Positions 1-9,235 of a stretch of 15,493 nt of DNA are shown piece by piece. The stretch comes from Cylindrotheca closterium (taxonomy: Eukaryota > Bacillariophyta > Bacillariophyceae > Bacillariales > Bacillariaceae), in assembly GCA_933822405.4 (NCBI GenBank), contig CAKOGP040001863.1, positions 1-15,493 on the forward strand, read 5' to 3'. Position 1 is the first letter of the stretch; each line of letters opens with the position of its first letter. The notes under the pieces were generated by a model. It saw only the letters and a list, made by a program, of their open reading frames with translations. It was not told the DNA's origin and ran no database searches. A program made the position numbers and the translations under genes.

Positions 1-1756
1 ACCTCCTCTTTGAGTTTAAGATCTACTTGCTGAATTGCTTTTTGTTGACTTTTCACTCGTACACGATGAGCTTGGTAGCGATGGAAGCAATCAAGCGAGT
101 CTTCAATGTAGTCCAATGCATCTTCAACGCTGGCACTGTTTGCTGAGCTTCGATTTTCCTTCACTTTACAGGGAAGTACAACACGCATGAAGTACTCAAC
201 AAACTTGCACGCGGGGCAATGTTCGATGCCTTGGATTTGAACACAGTTTGATGAGTTATTGCCTTCATAACTTTGTTGTTCCAATCTTAGGCCATAGTCG
301 ATGCTGTGGGAACAAATCTGACGACACTGTGAGAAGGGATATAGATGCAGCATCTTGCACATTTCCTTTCGCTTTACTTACTACTGATCCTTCTTCAAGG
401 TGCCCATCATATTGGTACTTAAGAAAGTTTTGAAGGACTAACACGTATCGCTGCATTGCCTTCTGCTGAGTTGGGGCGACGACTTGATCAATAATTGTTG
501 AAAGCCCAGTCACTCGAACATTCACCAAGATATCCTGGACATAGTCAATACAAGTGATACTTTTCTCAGCCTTTCATGTCAAATGCTTGACAAGGAGGTA
601 GTAGGTTGTGCGTTGAGGTGGTTGACGCTCCTCGTTGAACTCAATTCCCTTGAGCTCTGCCTCCTTTCTTGCGTAATCCATAAACATCACTTCCACTGGG
701 TGTGTTCTTGTGAGTCTTGGGAATGTGATCGTTTCAGTCTTTCCGTTTTGTCTTAGTTCCTTGGTGCCCCAAGAAAGAGCTTGAGAAAACGAAAGAATGT
801 GCTTCACCATCCCTGTGAGAGTTTCCGGGTCGATGTGCGCAACGGAACGGCGTTTCTTTTTTGGATCTTTGCTGCTTTCGATGGCTCTAGTCGTGTCTTC
901 GCATCCACGTTTTCGAGCAACGCGGCAGAACCTTAGAGGGTCTAGATCACAAAAAACGTTGGCAAGCTCGCTCTCGGTTGCATTGTCTACAATGATTGCT
1001 CTCGCAATCCGATAGGCCATGGTATGCTGCGGCATCTTTTTGACAAGAATAAAGAGCCCCTTGGCAAATCTCTCCAAGATTGCGACTTTCCGGCACGCCT
1101 CGCGACTTGCTTAGTTTCACGTAGTGCCGGTCTTGTAGCCATTCCGCATCGCTTGGCAAGAGAATCCTTGCACATTCTTCATAGATGCGATCCATGACAC
1201 GCACAAGTTCATTCCACCCACGATCCGAATGCTTCATCATCTCTATCTGTTCGAGTGCGTTGCTTTCTTGACGAATTGTGGCACTGGGCATATGACGATA
1301 AGTGGACTGATCAAGACCCACAGCCTCGAAGAGCCGAGCTTCTTCGAACCCAGTCCAATCTTGTACAAGCTCTCCAGTTGCCAAACGTGTAGCGAGAGGA
1401 GTCTTCTCTTGAGCAGCGAGTTGTATCCGGCTCACTGTTTCTCCGTAATTGGATCTTTTTTTCGCAGGAGTTTTGGTGACACAAGTACAGCAATCACTGC
1501 ACTTCTTGCAAATTTGACAACGGGCGACAAGCCTTCGCTTCTTGTTACAGCTGCTACAAACTTCCTTACTAATTTTGTTTTGCTGCTTTATGTTTCCACA
1601 TTTCTTCTTTTGTTTACCACAAGGACAGTGTTGCGTACAATACATTCCAAGCTTGACACAATAGTCAGTGTTCTTGGGGCATTTTGGGAATCTGCATGTA
1701 TCACTACACGGTTGTCTCTGAACAGCGACATCCCAATTGTCACTTGATGCTGACAT
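1..1756 (-). pseudogene. Broken Cys-rich protein gene of unknown family, 3' end off the window
   Basis: I do not recognise the family. The start is an ATG at 1756-1754. The first 92 residues hold 16 cysteines (17, 21, 26, 33, 40, 44, 46, 53, 67, 70, 80, 83, 86, 89, 90, 92), including CVKLGMYCTQHCPCG and CQICKKCSDCCTC, which suggests one or two zinc-binding clusters followed by a Lys/Arg-rich stretch and a mixed helical region. Coding character then shifts frame near 1095-1120, continues to 577, meets an in-frame TGA at 574-576, resumes in the same frame (KSITCIDYVQDILVNVRVTG), shifts again near 315-330, and runs open to the left edge with HCPACKFVEYF and a basic C-terminal stretch. Coding-like text (DHGPCPLDCHFELSEI) also lies just upstream in another frame at about 1765-1860, so the original start may have been further out. 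High copy number in the host and a transposon origin are possible but unproven. Confidence 0.55.
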
Positions 1757-2798
1757 CTTGTCAATGATTTGATTTCGGACAGTTCAAAGTGACAATCCAG
1801 AGGGCATGGACCGTGGTCAGAAGGATTCCCTCCAAGGAGCCCGTCGTGTTTTTGTCTGTTACTTCGGTTTTCATGTGAGCGTTGAGTGTCGTGAATAAAG
1901 AGAATCAAAGATTTGGATATTATACCGCGATATATGTGTCACACATGCATTTTTCCATCCGACATGAGAGCGGCCGGACAGACCCAAAAATTATATCTTA
2001 TTTATTTGTCGCATCAACAATAAAACTGCATCATCGTCTCTTCGACTACAGTACCCGGTATATGCACACGGCACAACAACACATGATATTTTCAGGTTAG
2101 CAATGACACATCTGCGAAGATCAGGTAACACTAAAGGAGCAAGCTGAATGAGACAAAGAACGGCATAAGGAGCCTATAGTGTTCCTCGACACTGCTGTGA
2201 TGCTTCTGCTTGCACCCTGTGGATCTAACTACTTCCTTTGGCTATCCCGAGTGTTTTCACTATCGGATTTCTATCTACTAGACTTTGTATCATTGGTATT
2301 TGCTGACTCCACTACGTTGGATGGGGTGATTCTGCTGGGTGCAAGTGCTGATTTTACGTTGATATATCTGTTGGTGATGCTGTCAATTTTGGACAATCGC
2401 GACGCTCCCAGGAGACCTGAGACCTCGGTCGAACTCATTATTCGTGTTATGAAGAGGCTCGGTACCATGTCTGGAGTTCGTATTGGCTGTGTACCAGCCG
2501 ATTGAACCACGTGGATTTGCGACATCAGACGCAATATAAGACCAGTAACAATCAACCTCCTCCGAGGTTTTATTGGATGTTATGGCATCGAATGTGCACA
2601 GTGTGGCCTAGTACGACTCATGAACAATATGTGTCTCGATCTTTAGCTTCATTGAAGCCTTCCTTGGTGAATTGCTAGCACATTTTGGATATCGGAAATT
2701 TTCGATTTCTGTCCAATGGAGCTGGTGACGTTTTTGGGCTACAGTGACTTAAAAAATACACTCAACCTGTTATTTCTACGAAAAATTCTGACATCGCC
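1757..2798. other. Region without a convincing gene
   Basis: Only short, frame-interrupted open stretches occur on either strand. The part adjoining 1757-1905 may be the decayed 5' end of the minus-strand Cys-rich gene. A 108-codon plus-strand frame at 2179-2505 begins with GTG, is very hydrophobic and has no recognisable motif, so I do not call it. I see no repeats or RNA genes here. Confidence 0.4.
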
Positions 2799-3267
2799 AT
2801 GGACGACCTTGCGCAACGCTCACGACAAGGCAAGAGACAAATCGTTACAGGAAGATTTGATTTTGGCTAACCCCAACCCCAACCCCAACCCTAACCCCAA
2901 CCCTAAGCACCCAACAACCACCCATAACGCACGTGGCGAGCTCAAGTTTTATTTGACAAGGGCAAAACAGAAAAAAATCATGATGACCTCACAGCATCGG
3001 AGTTTCAAGAAACTAGGGTTGAATACCACCCATTCAAAAAACGAAAATTCAGAGAGCGCATTCAACAAGAAATTTCAAAAGTACCGCAACTGTCTGGAGG
3101 ATAAAAGAATGAAGAAGCTGGCGAAGTTGAAGAAGGAAGAAAAGGAAAAGAAAGAGAAAAAGAAAGAAAACTTGTTGCTCTATGAACAACGTATGAAAGT
3201 AGCAATGGCCGAAAAGGAGGAGGAAACAAAGAAGCAGGAGGAAGATTCGCCGATGTCTGAGGACTAG
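2799..3267 (+). pseudogene. Lys/Glu-rich coiled-coil protein relic, disrupted by a telomere-like repeat
   Basis: An ATG at 2799 in the good context cgccATGG opens a 23-codon frame (MDDLAQRSRQGKRQIVTG...). TAA codons inside the AACCCC/AACCCT tract at 2868-2907 close it. The same frame becomes coding-like again after 2928, with a basic stretch FKKRKFRERIQQEISK ending near 3080. A one-base shift at an A-run (3077-3080) then leads into the frame of YRNCLEDKRMKKLAKLKKEE and a long Lys/Glu-rich helix ending EEDSPMSED at the TAG (3265-3267). An alternative uninterrupted 183-codon frame starts at ATG 2716 and reads the repeat as (Asn-Pro)6. It could be the expressed version, but its first 110 residues look less protein-like. 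The function is unknown, and a DNA- or RNA-binding coiled coil is only a guess. Confidence 0.45.
2868..2907 (+). repeat. Interstitial telomere-like tract
   Basis: The tract consists of TAACCCC followed by five 6-bp units of AACCCC or AACCCT and then AAG. This resembles the (CCCTAA)n telomere repeat with C-for-T variants. It lies inside a reading frame and supplies its in-frame TAA codons. Confidence 0.75.
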
Positions 3268-3303
3268 CAAGTAGTAATAAAATTGTATTAGATATGTGGT
3301 AAA

Positions 3304-3528
3304 TTATCCTATTTCAAAGAGAGGGTGACCGTTATTCATTTGGAATTGGACTGTTCCAACAATTGCAAGGACATATTTTTGATGTTTGTCTCTCAAATAT
3401 TTGAACGTGTTGTCCATACTCGTGATTTTCTTTGGAGTCTGTGTTGCATCTCGCTTGAAGCTGCCCTTCCCCCATTGCAGAACATCATCCCCCTGACATT
3501 TTCTGAGTACGTTTGAGTTATAACTCAC
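3304..3528 (-). other. Possible terminal exon of an unidentified gene
   Basis: This is an open frame of 74 codons with no ATG at its head. It runs through QWGKGSFKRDATQTPKK and then KYLRDKHQKYVLAIVGTVQF to a stop at 3304-3306. Its composition is ordinary and protein-like. A TACTCAG acceptor-like site lies just inside the palindrome array at about 3501-3507 on the minus strand, which would suit a 3' exon starting there. No upstream exon is visible because the palindromic repeat array occupies that position. It converges tail-to-tail with the Lys/Glu-rich relic 37 bp away. It could equally be a chance frame. Confidence 0.2.
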
Positions 3529-3680
3529 ACGTTTGAGTAAAAACTCACACGTTTGAGTTACGTTTGAGTTATATAACTCACACGTTTGAGTTATAACTCA
3601 CACGTACTCACACGTTTGAGTTATAACTCAATGCCGTGAGTTATAACTCAGGATTCCGTTGTGATCTGAGTTACAACTCA
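3504..3680. repeat. Array of alternating palindromes (TGAGTTATAACTCA and ACTCACACGTTTGAGT)
   Basis: The array is made from two interlocked motifs. TGAGTTATAACTCA is a perfect 14-bp palindrome. ACTCACACGTTTGAGT is palindromic except for one base pair around a central ACGT. They alternate with a basic period of about 20 bp, with some truncated or expanded units (TTATATAA near 3570, AAAAA at 3540, TTACAA at 3672). The array ends at GGATTCCGT (3651-3659) plus one more palindrome. An inverted smaller copy, including the GGATTCCGT landmark, is at 14972-15050. Such symmetry can form cruciforms or bind dimeric proteins; ACGT cores suit bZIP-type factors. Confidence 0.85.
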
Positions 3681-3946
3681 GAAAAAGTCACAATGACCAA
3701 TCGGTCATCTGTGTCCATAAGTCCCTATTTGATAAATCGTTATTACTTTAAATATATATGTCCGTATGTTCCGTCTGCGTGCTTAATGTACTGCGGCTAC
3801 GCCAGGAGCATCCCAGAGTTTGTCCTAGCTACCGAGCGATAAATAATGCATCCACTGGCGGGTCACGCCCGCCTCCGCGCACATCTCACCGTGGTAGTCA
3901 GTACGAAATTCTCAACACACATGAACATCACAAATCACAACCCATC
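3681..3946. other. Gene-free spacer
   Basis: This is AT-rich sequence next to the palindrome array followed by a GC-richer 80 bp stretch (ggcgggtcacgcccgcctcc, with the small inverted repeat GGCGGG/CCCGCC at about 3857-3875). I see no gene. Confidence 0.4.
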
Positions 3947-4111
3947 ATGAAGCAAGGCAACAAGCAAACAACGACAACACTCCAAGAATAACTGAAACGA
4001 GCATGGAAAACGCTGCATGAAGCGAGGCTGCAAAAGGCAAAGGCAGATGACGAATTCCGTTTGGCGTCTGCTGAAATTGGTGCCCTCGCCATGCAGTCGC
4101 TATGCAGCTGA
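3947..4111 (+). pseudogene. Small Lys/Ala-rich helical ORF with an internal TAA
   Basis: From ATG 3947 the frame reads MKQGNKQTTTTLQE, meets TAA at 3989-3991, and continues in the same frame for 39 residues (LKRAWKTLHEARLQKAKADD, then a short helical tail) to TGA at 4109-4111. The downstream part has the heptad character of a short coiled coil. A CAA-to-TAA change would explain the internal stop. The start lies about 270 bp from the palindrome array, on its GGATTCCGT side. The family is unknown. It may be a fragment of a larger gene rather than a complete small protein. Confidence 0.25.
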
Positions 4112-4884
4112 CGACAACAAGGAACTCGCAGGCAACTAAAGGTGTGAATAATTTTACTTGCAAATGTAGCGAATGCGAAATAGTTGTATGCGGAATATAA
4201 ATATCGCTTTACTTTATCTATGTGTGTGTCTATGTGTGTGTATATTTGCATCGTGCTTTGTTTGTTGAAATGATACCATTTCGACTTGTCTGGCACCAAA
4301 ATAACCGGTTCTGCCCCCTCTTTCACGTTTGCTTCGCGTTCGCTTCGCGTTCGAGAATAGCCTACGGAGAGGCTTTTGTTTTTTTCATACTTAAAAAAAA
4401 AGAACAATAAAGCAAGACTAATCAATTAGGGCATGAACGATTTTTGGTGTAATTTTTTCGGACTTTTCTGTAGAGAATCAGTATCGTTTCAACAGGTGCG
4501 ATTTTTTTGAAGCATGAAAAATCAAAAAAAACGAGATGGAAGTCAATTTGTTTACGCGTTTTCCATAGAACTGCGATTTTTACTGAGCTCTCCAAAAATG
4601 TTCCTGCCGCTCTCAGGCCTTTTATTACCAACTCAATGTACCAGCTTTACACAATGCTACGAACAAAGGATATTGAGGGGAGGCTGAACATACTGGAGGG
4701 ACGATTTCGTTGTGAAGAATTTTCTCAAAAACAAACGACAATGGCACAAGGATGGCCTTTTCACCATGATAGAGTCTTTGAAACTCGCTAAAAACTTGTA
4801 TTCCAATAGATAAAAATATGGACTAATAGATATTGTAGGCAATTATGTAAGCAAAGCTGTCTAAGTATCTGATCTTCGTCCGCG
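4112..4884. other. Gene-free region downstream of the Crypton
   Basis: This is AT-rich sequence with homopolymer runs. It contains a TG microsatellite (4219-4242) and an 11-bp perfect tandem duplication GCTTCGCGTTC (4331-4352). The frames seen here on either strand are interrupted and lack motifs. The right edge is the 3' flank of the Crypton gene, but I could not place the element's end because Cryptons lack terminal inverted repeats. Confidence 0.4.
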
Positions 4885-5356
4885 TCATGCGTGAACTGGA
4901 ATCCAATTCTTATTCTGCAAGTACTGCACGAAACTTCTCATGTTTTTGTTCAAATCCACCGCATACTTTTCATTCCATTCGTTGCAAACCGAGTCGATCG
5001 ACTTGGATTCGGCCTCAGACTTCTTTTTAATCGCAAGACAAATCGTGCCCTGTCTTGAGACGCGTTGTTGTATGTTTTTTTCCCTCCATTTTGGGCCGTG
5101 CAACTCCTCCAAAGCGGCAACTCCTCCAGCCATTGGCATGTCCTTGTAGTTTCTTAGGCCGTGCCATTCTTCCCACATACCTTTTAGATTGTTGTGTTGC
5201 GATTCAAACGTAAAACTGCGAATTTGTTCCGTCAGATGCAGGGGATTCGCAGCCGCCGCAATTGTTTGTTGTTGCATTGCTGGAAATGCTGATGGTGCGG
5301 TAGCGGTAGCACTCCGCGTATCTCCGACCATCGATGTCATTCCGCTGAGTAGCGAC

Positions 5357-5434
5357 TGCCATGTTGCGAGCATCGTGTCCCGCATAATCGCCACCTGCCA
5401 TGTTGCGAGCGTCGTGTCCCGCATCATCGCCGGG
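5357..5434 (-). repeat. 39-bp tandem duplication in the Crypton coding sequence
   Basis: Two copies (5357-5395 and 5396-5434) differ at a few bases. They encode two 13-residue repeats with the core MRDTxLATWQ in the coiled-coil part of the last exon. The duplication keeps the frame. Confidence 0.8.
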
Positions 5435-5613
5435 ATCGCCTCCCTCAAATCATTTACATCTTTCTTTACTTCCATTATATCTTCTCCGTTTCGCCAAACG
5501 CCCTGCCCCAGGCTATTGAAATGCTCAATGACGCCGGGAAGCATGGCGTCAACGGTGGCAGTTCGCACCTCAACAGCATGCGACAATTCCAGTCGCATTT
5601 TCGCTGTGTATTC

Positions 5614-5693
5614 CTGAGAAAAGGGGGGGGTCGTGTTAGAAGACAGGAAAAGCAACAAGCAACAATCAAACAGTACAGTACAGTGGAACTTAC
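5614..5693 (-). other. Intron 2 of the Crypton gene (80 nt, phase 0)
   Basis: The donor CTG|GTAAGT is at 5694/5693. The acceptor TTTTCTCAG|GAA is at 5614/5613 and is preceded by a pyrimidine tract of C8T4. Splicing joins FRNQLFL to EYTAKMRLELS in frame, linking the catalytic exon to the Gcr1_C-like exon. Confidence 0.85.
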
Positions 5694-6562
5694 CAGAAAT
5701 AACTGATTGCGGAAGAGCTCCGGAAAGGCCTGGAAAAACATGTGGCCATTGCACCTTTCCGGATGCAGGACCTTCATTGCCACCGCGTCCTGCAGGAGCA
5801 TTTCTAAGAAACCTCTGGCGGTTCCTAGATAGTATCCACCCATGCGACTGCCCTTGCTCTTGCAAGCCGCCTCAACTGTTTCCAATGCACGATCCGCAAA
5901 GGGGAAAATTTTCTTCTTGAGTTCTTCAGGTGGAACAACCAACGCTCGCGGATTGTAGTACCGCCCCTCGCTGGTGGTAAACCCGGCAGCGGCTCTCATT
6001 GCTTTGAGTGGCAGATGGGTGCTGTAGCACTGGTCGCGGATGTTGACCGCCCAGTTGCCCAACATTCGAATAAATTCTCGTCAATTTCTAGGTACTGAAG
6101 ATTCATGTTTCCAAACAGCCTTCCAAGGTGCTGTAAATGTGTGGATGGAATGCCCAGCTTACCTAGAATCTCCCTCATTCAATCGCTGAAGTTCTTTGGC
6201 TTGATGGGCCTTTTCCGCCCTCCCTCGGCAGTTTCGGCTTCATTGTGTGTTCCGAATGATACCAACAGCTTGATATCATACCACGCACTGTTGTCAGTGA
6301 AGTCTGGGCAACTATCTTCGTCAAACTCGCGAGAAAGTTTGAAGCGAGACAACAAGTACCGAGAGCTCCAACCGGGCATAATAGTACGTTCTTGTGACGC
6401 ATAGACCGTCCGTAGAACACCTTGCCCCTATTTGTTTTGCCATCACACATTTGCATGATTAAGCAATCCCAATCTTGGGACTCTTTAGCTTCGTTCCGAC
6501 CCTTAATTAGAAAGCAATCAGATAATTCTGCAGAATGTAGACTTTCCATACGAAGAACACCA

Positions 6563-6662
6563 CTCAAGGTAAATAAAAACATTAAGAGATGTCTTTGTCA
6601 TAAATACACATTAGAGCCATATATAAAATCTAAGACAATTAAGGAACAAACAATTTTCGTAC
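6563..6662 (-). other. Intron 1 of the Crypton gene (100 nt, phase 2)
   Basis: The donor AG|GTACGA is at 6663/6662 and the acceptor CTTGAG|TGG is at 6563/6562. The interior is AT-rich with stops in all frames. Splicing joins AG to T as a Ser codon and brings the linker frame directly into the catalytic GVLRMES frame, which the unspliced sequence does not do. Confidence 0.7.
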
Positions 6663-7541
6663 CTAATTGAACCAAATGCGTTTCGGAGAGTGGATTTGGT
6701 GAAACCCTCTCTCCACATCTCCTCCTCAATGAGCTTGTCTTTCCCTTTCCCCTTCAACAGGGTATGGTCAGGGTTCATCTTCTCCTTGTGGTTCACCTTT
6801 TTCATTACCCCCTTGCGCCTTTTCACTAGCAGTTCTAGATCCTTGCACCAGGGAGTCCATATTTCCTGGTTCCAATCCAATCCAGTGGTTTTGTTTCTCA
6901 AGTTTTTTTCGTGGAGTTTTTTATTGCACATTTGTACTGATTGAAACAGTCGTACCCTGGCAACGAACCCTCACCCTCTGGTAAGTCACCGAAACATAAA
7001 TGCGGTGGCACATGGTTTGTGTCCGCATCCAGTGATCCTCGCGTTGCGCTCCAAATTCGGTTGTATTCCTCAAGATTGAAGTAACCACTGGTGCCTTTTT
7101 TCTTTCCACATGGTCTCACTTGGCGATGAACAACATAATAAAAAAATTTATACACTTTTTCAAAGGTGACATGACATGGGACGGGATCGTCACCGTAGAC
7201 TACCCTGCAAAACTCCAAAAATTCAGCCTCTTTGGGCTCGTAGGCTGCTTTGGTATTGGGTTTTGCAATGGCATCGAGCACGTTTCCAACCCATTGCTGA
7301 TGTTGTTGCAGTTGCGACTGGGCTTCAACATGCCTCGCACCATCCGCCAGCGCCTGGCCTGGAGAGCGATTATACGGCTGTTGCTGAACAATTTCAGTAC
7401 GACCCACACCAAATTGAGGAACGACCATAGTACCTATGGCAAGTACAATTTTATGATTTCCAATCGCCACATTGGTGCACCGTATCATAGGCCATTTGCC
7501 TTCCCCAAATTTGGCTCGAACTTGACGATACCAGCACAGTC

Positions 7542-7648
7542 TTCAAGCACGCACATCCGGGTTCAAACACGCCCATCCGGACTCAAGCAGACACATCCGG
7601 GTTCAAGTACGCATTCAAAGACGCATATCCGGGTTCTAGCACGCATAG
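7542..7648. repeat. Degenerate 20-bp tandem repeat, unit like ACGCACATCCGGGTTCAAGC
   Basis: There are about five diverged copies of [CA]CGCACATCCGGGTTCAA in the 5' flank of the Crypton. The same repeat, in the same orientation and better conserved, occurs at 14534-14682. Confidence 0.8.
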
Positions 7649-7748
7649 AAGATCCAACACCCCCCTCAAGGGGTATCCCAGCTGAAATCAGTGCACGTGG
7701 TCGCGCAAGTCAAAATTCACGATTTCTGATTCTACCGATCGGGGGTCA

Positions 7749-7770
7749 GATAGCCCCCTAGGGGGCTATC
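7749..7770. repeat. Perfect 22-bp GC-rich palindrome (arms GATAGCCCCCT)
   Basis: The arms GATAGCCCCCT and AGGGGGCTATC are exact reverse complements with no loop. A C8 run follows. A related hairpin with its flank in inverted order lies at 13122-13149. CCGATCGGGGG sits on the outer side here, and CCCCCCCGATTCCTGATCGG on the outer side there. Confidence 0.8.
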
Positions 7771-7843
7771 CCCCCCCAAACTTCAACTTCAAGCAATGAG
7801 ATGACTATGATAAAAGACGAATTTACCAATCTCGCCAAAAATC

Positions 7844-8287
7844 GTGCACGCTTGGTCCGTCGACCATTGCTCGTCAACAACAACCTCCGCACACTTCAAA
7901 TTTGCACCAATGCAACCCAAGAGGGAACCAAACAATTTGCCCAAATGCAGTGTATGTGTGAAGATCGGGTGCACAAAGAATTTTTCAAAATGCCCATGCG
8001 AACCCAAAACTTGCTGCCAAACTTCCAAGGAAAAAGTCAAGCCAACATTCGATGATGGCGTCAAGGCAACAATCAAACTGTGGCAACTTCGAATCCCTCC
8101 TATATTATCTTTGAGCTGGAAACTACTTGCTTTTCGAGATAAGCAGATGAGATTGTTGAGCTTTCAGCTCCAACACTACAGCATTGCTAGGAAACTTTTC
8201 CAGTACTTTATCCGCACCAATTGTGAAACCACTACAGTGTGTTTCACTATGACTTTGGATGCCGACTATGCACTTGCTGGAAAGTGA
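7844..8287 (+). pseudogene. Cys-rich coding relic, function unknown
   Basis: This open frame of about 147 codons lacks a clear ATG start; its first codon near 7844 is not ATG. It contains CSVCVKIGCTKNFSKCPCEP followed by KTCC, a dense Cys cluster with the same CVK-[LI]-G...CT...C-P-C spacing idea as the minus-strand gene at 1-1756. It then passes through WQLRIPPILSLSWKLLAFRD into an ordinary soluble-protein composition and stops at TGA 8285-8287. An overlapping frame (7801-8055) also looks partly coding, so a frameshift near 7930 is possible. It lies immediately inside the GC-rich palindrome at 7749. I cannot name the family. Confidence 0.35.
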
Positions 8288-8872
8288 AATTGGCGCATCC
8301 GGATTGCAATAGGTCTAAATACATTAGATAGAGGTTATTTTGGCTCCTTATGCAAGAATCAAATGGCTGAAGTCGACCATTCTAATATGAAGCATCTGTT
8401 GTGCAAAATTCGGCTCCATGGCCTCCTAGACTCGGACCCATAGCCCAGCCGTTGCTGCATAATGAATATTTTTACTATTTAGATATCCCTATTCCTTGTC
8501 CCAATACATTGGATGGTGAAAGTGCGACAAACCTCCTGCAGATGAAGCAACATCTGATCAAGCACATTTTGAATCCACTCATCCACAAGAGGGAGCATTT
8601 GGGAGTAGTCCCATCTTATATCATCCTTCCAACCCACTATCCTAAGAGATTAAGTATGCATGATGAGCGGAGGGGTTGTGCTCTGTGCTTGAATCTGCAT
8701 CTACCGCAAACATTATGAATCGTTCGTGTCGGATGCAAATTGTGATGAAATCAGGGACATCCCGAAAAAATCTGTAGATTTCATTTTTTTTCGACCAAAG
8801 CACCCCCTGCCGCAGGAAGATGTATATTTCACTTGGCGGTCCGCTCGTCGACGGGAACAGGCCTAAAGGTTT
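8288..8872 (+). pseudogene. Further plus-strand coding relic, possibly continuing the Cys-rich relic
   Basis: Open stretches in shifting frames look coding. The longest is 8401-8718 (LGPIAQPLLHNEYFYYLDIP, later HILNPLIHKREHLGVVPSYI). A second, about 8690-8872, runs YRKHYESFVSDANCDEIRDI and ends SARRREQA at TAA. The second crosses the left inverted repeat of the composite element at 8761, so its last 37 codons are repeat sequence rather than the original gene. No ATG or motif supports a complete protein. Confidence 0.2.
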
Positions 8873-8910
8873 CACTTGGCGGTCCGCTCGTCGATGGAAC
8901 AGGCCTAAAG
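8827..8910. repeat. 42-bp direct repeat, two copies
   Basis: TTTCACTTGGCGGTCCGCTC plus CGTCGA-GGAACAGGCCTAAAG occurs at 8827-8868 and again at 8870-8910. The second copy has two small differences from the first. It lies inside the left arm of the composite element. Confidence 0.9.
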
Positions 8911-9235
8911 AAATAAAAATAGACCCTAAATAGAAAAATTCAATTTGTTTATTGATTTTTTCTCTTATTAAATGTCAAAAATATCTTGGTCTGAAAAGCG
9001 GTCCCGCGGTTTTGATTGAGAGGTTTTAGTCAATCCTTTAAGTGTATTTTGATCGCGAGCCAAAGTTGTTGTCAATAAACAGGCGCGGTTGCCCTGCAGA
9101 GGTGTTGCTTTCATATTTAAAGGTATTTTCAGTCGTATTTCGAGTTTTAATGATCATTTAAAGAAATTCAGAATTTAACGATCTTCAACGGAGAAATTTA
9201 TATCTCCGTTACAGTATGAATACGACAAATTGATG
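8911..9235. other. AT-rich spacer with one small hairpin
   Basis: There is no gene. One clean stem is present: AACGGAGA (9187-9194) and TCTCCGTT (9203-9210) around an 8-nt AT loop. Confidence 0.5.

Larger units (their letters stand above)
4885..7488 (-). pseudogene. Crypton-type tyrosine recombinase with Gcr1_C-like domain, frame-damaged
   Basis: This is the mobility protein of a Crypton, a DNA transposon that moves by tyrosine-recombinase strand exchange. From ATG 7488 come a Gln-rich leader and a SAM-like arm domain (NTKAAYEPKEAEFLEFCRVV), then a basic linker. The catalytic core follows: Arg in GVLRMES (6552-6550), Lys in CDGKTNRGK (6438-6436), HxxR in HLQHLGR (His 6130-6128, Arg 6121-6119), Trp in GNW (6053-6051) and the Tyr nucleophile in CYSTHLPLKAMR (6026-6024). 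The last exon holds a coiled coil and a Gcr1_C-like DNA-binding domain (MWEEWHGLRNYKDMPMAGGV, about 5179-4900), ending at TGA 4887-4885. Introns are 6563-6662 and 5614-5693. Lesions are a frameshift at a T6/A6 run (6917-6922), one near 6356-6364, an in-frame TGA (6181-6179) and one near 6072-6080. All catalytic residues survive, so decay is recent, or some lesions may be sequence errors. The subfamily is probably the stramenopile group (CryptonS). Confidence 0.85.

Noticed and set aside
2179..2505. 108-codon hydrophobic plus-strand frame
   Set aside because: It starts with GTG, has no motif, and the opposite strand is equally open. Probably chance.
3928..4425. 165-codon minus-strand frame
   Set aside because: It reads through homopolymers, a TG microsatellite and the reverse complement of the small helical ORF. 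It has no recognisable domain.
5189..5617. 142-codon plus-strand frame
   Set aside because: It is a shadow of the Crypton last exon, which has a clear Gcr1_C-like reading on the minus strand.
7542..7648. tRNA B-box-like GGGTTCAA motifs
   Set aside because: There is no A box, acceptor stem or cloverleaf around any copy. The motif is part of a tandem 20-bp repeat.
7120..7761. 213-codon plus-strand frame
   Set aside because: It is the antisense of the Crypton N-terminal exon followed by translation of the 20-bp tandem repeat. The minus strand has the real domain signature.
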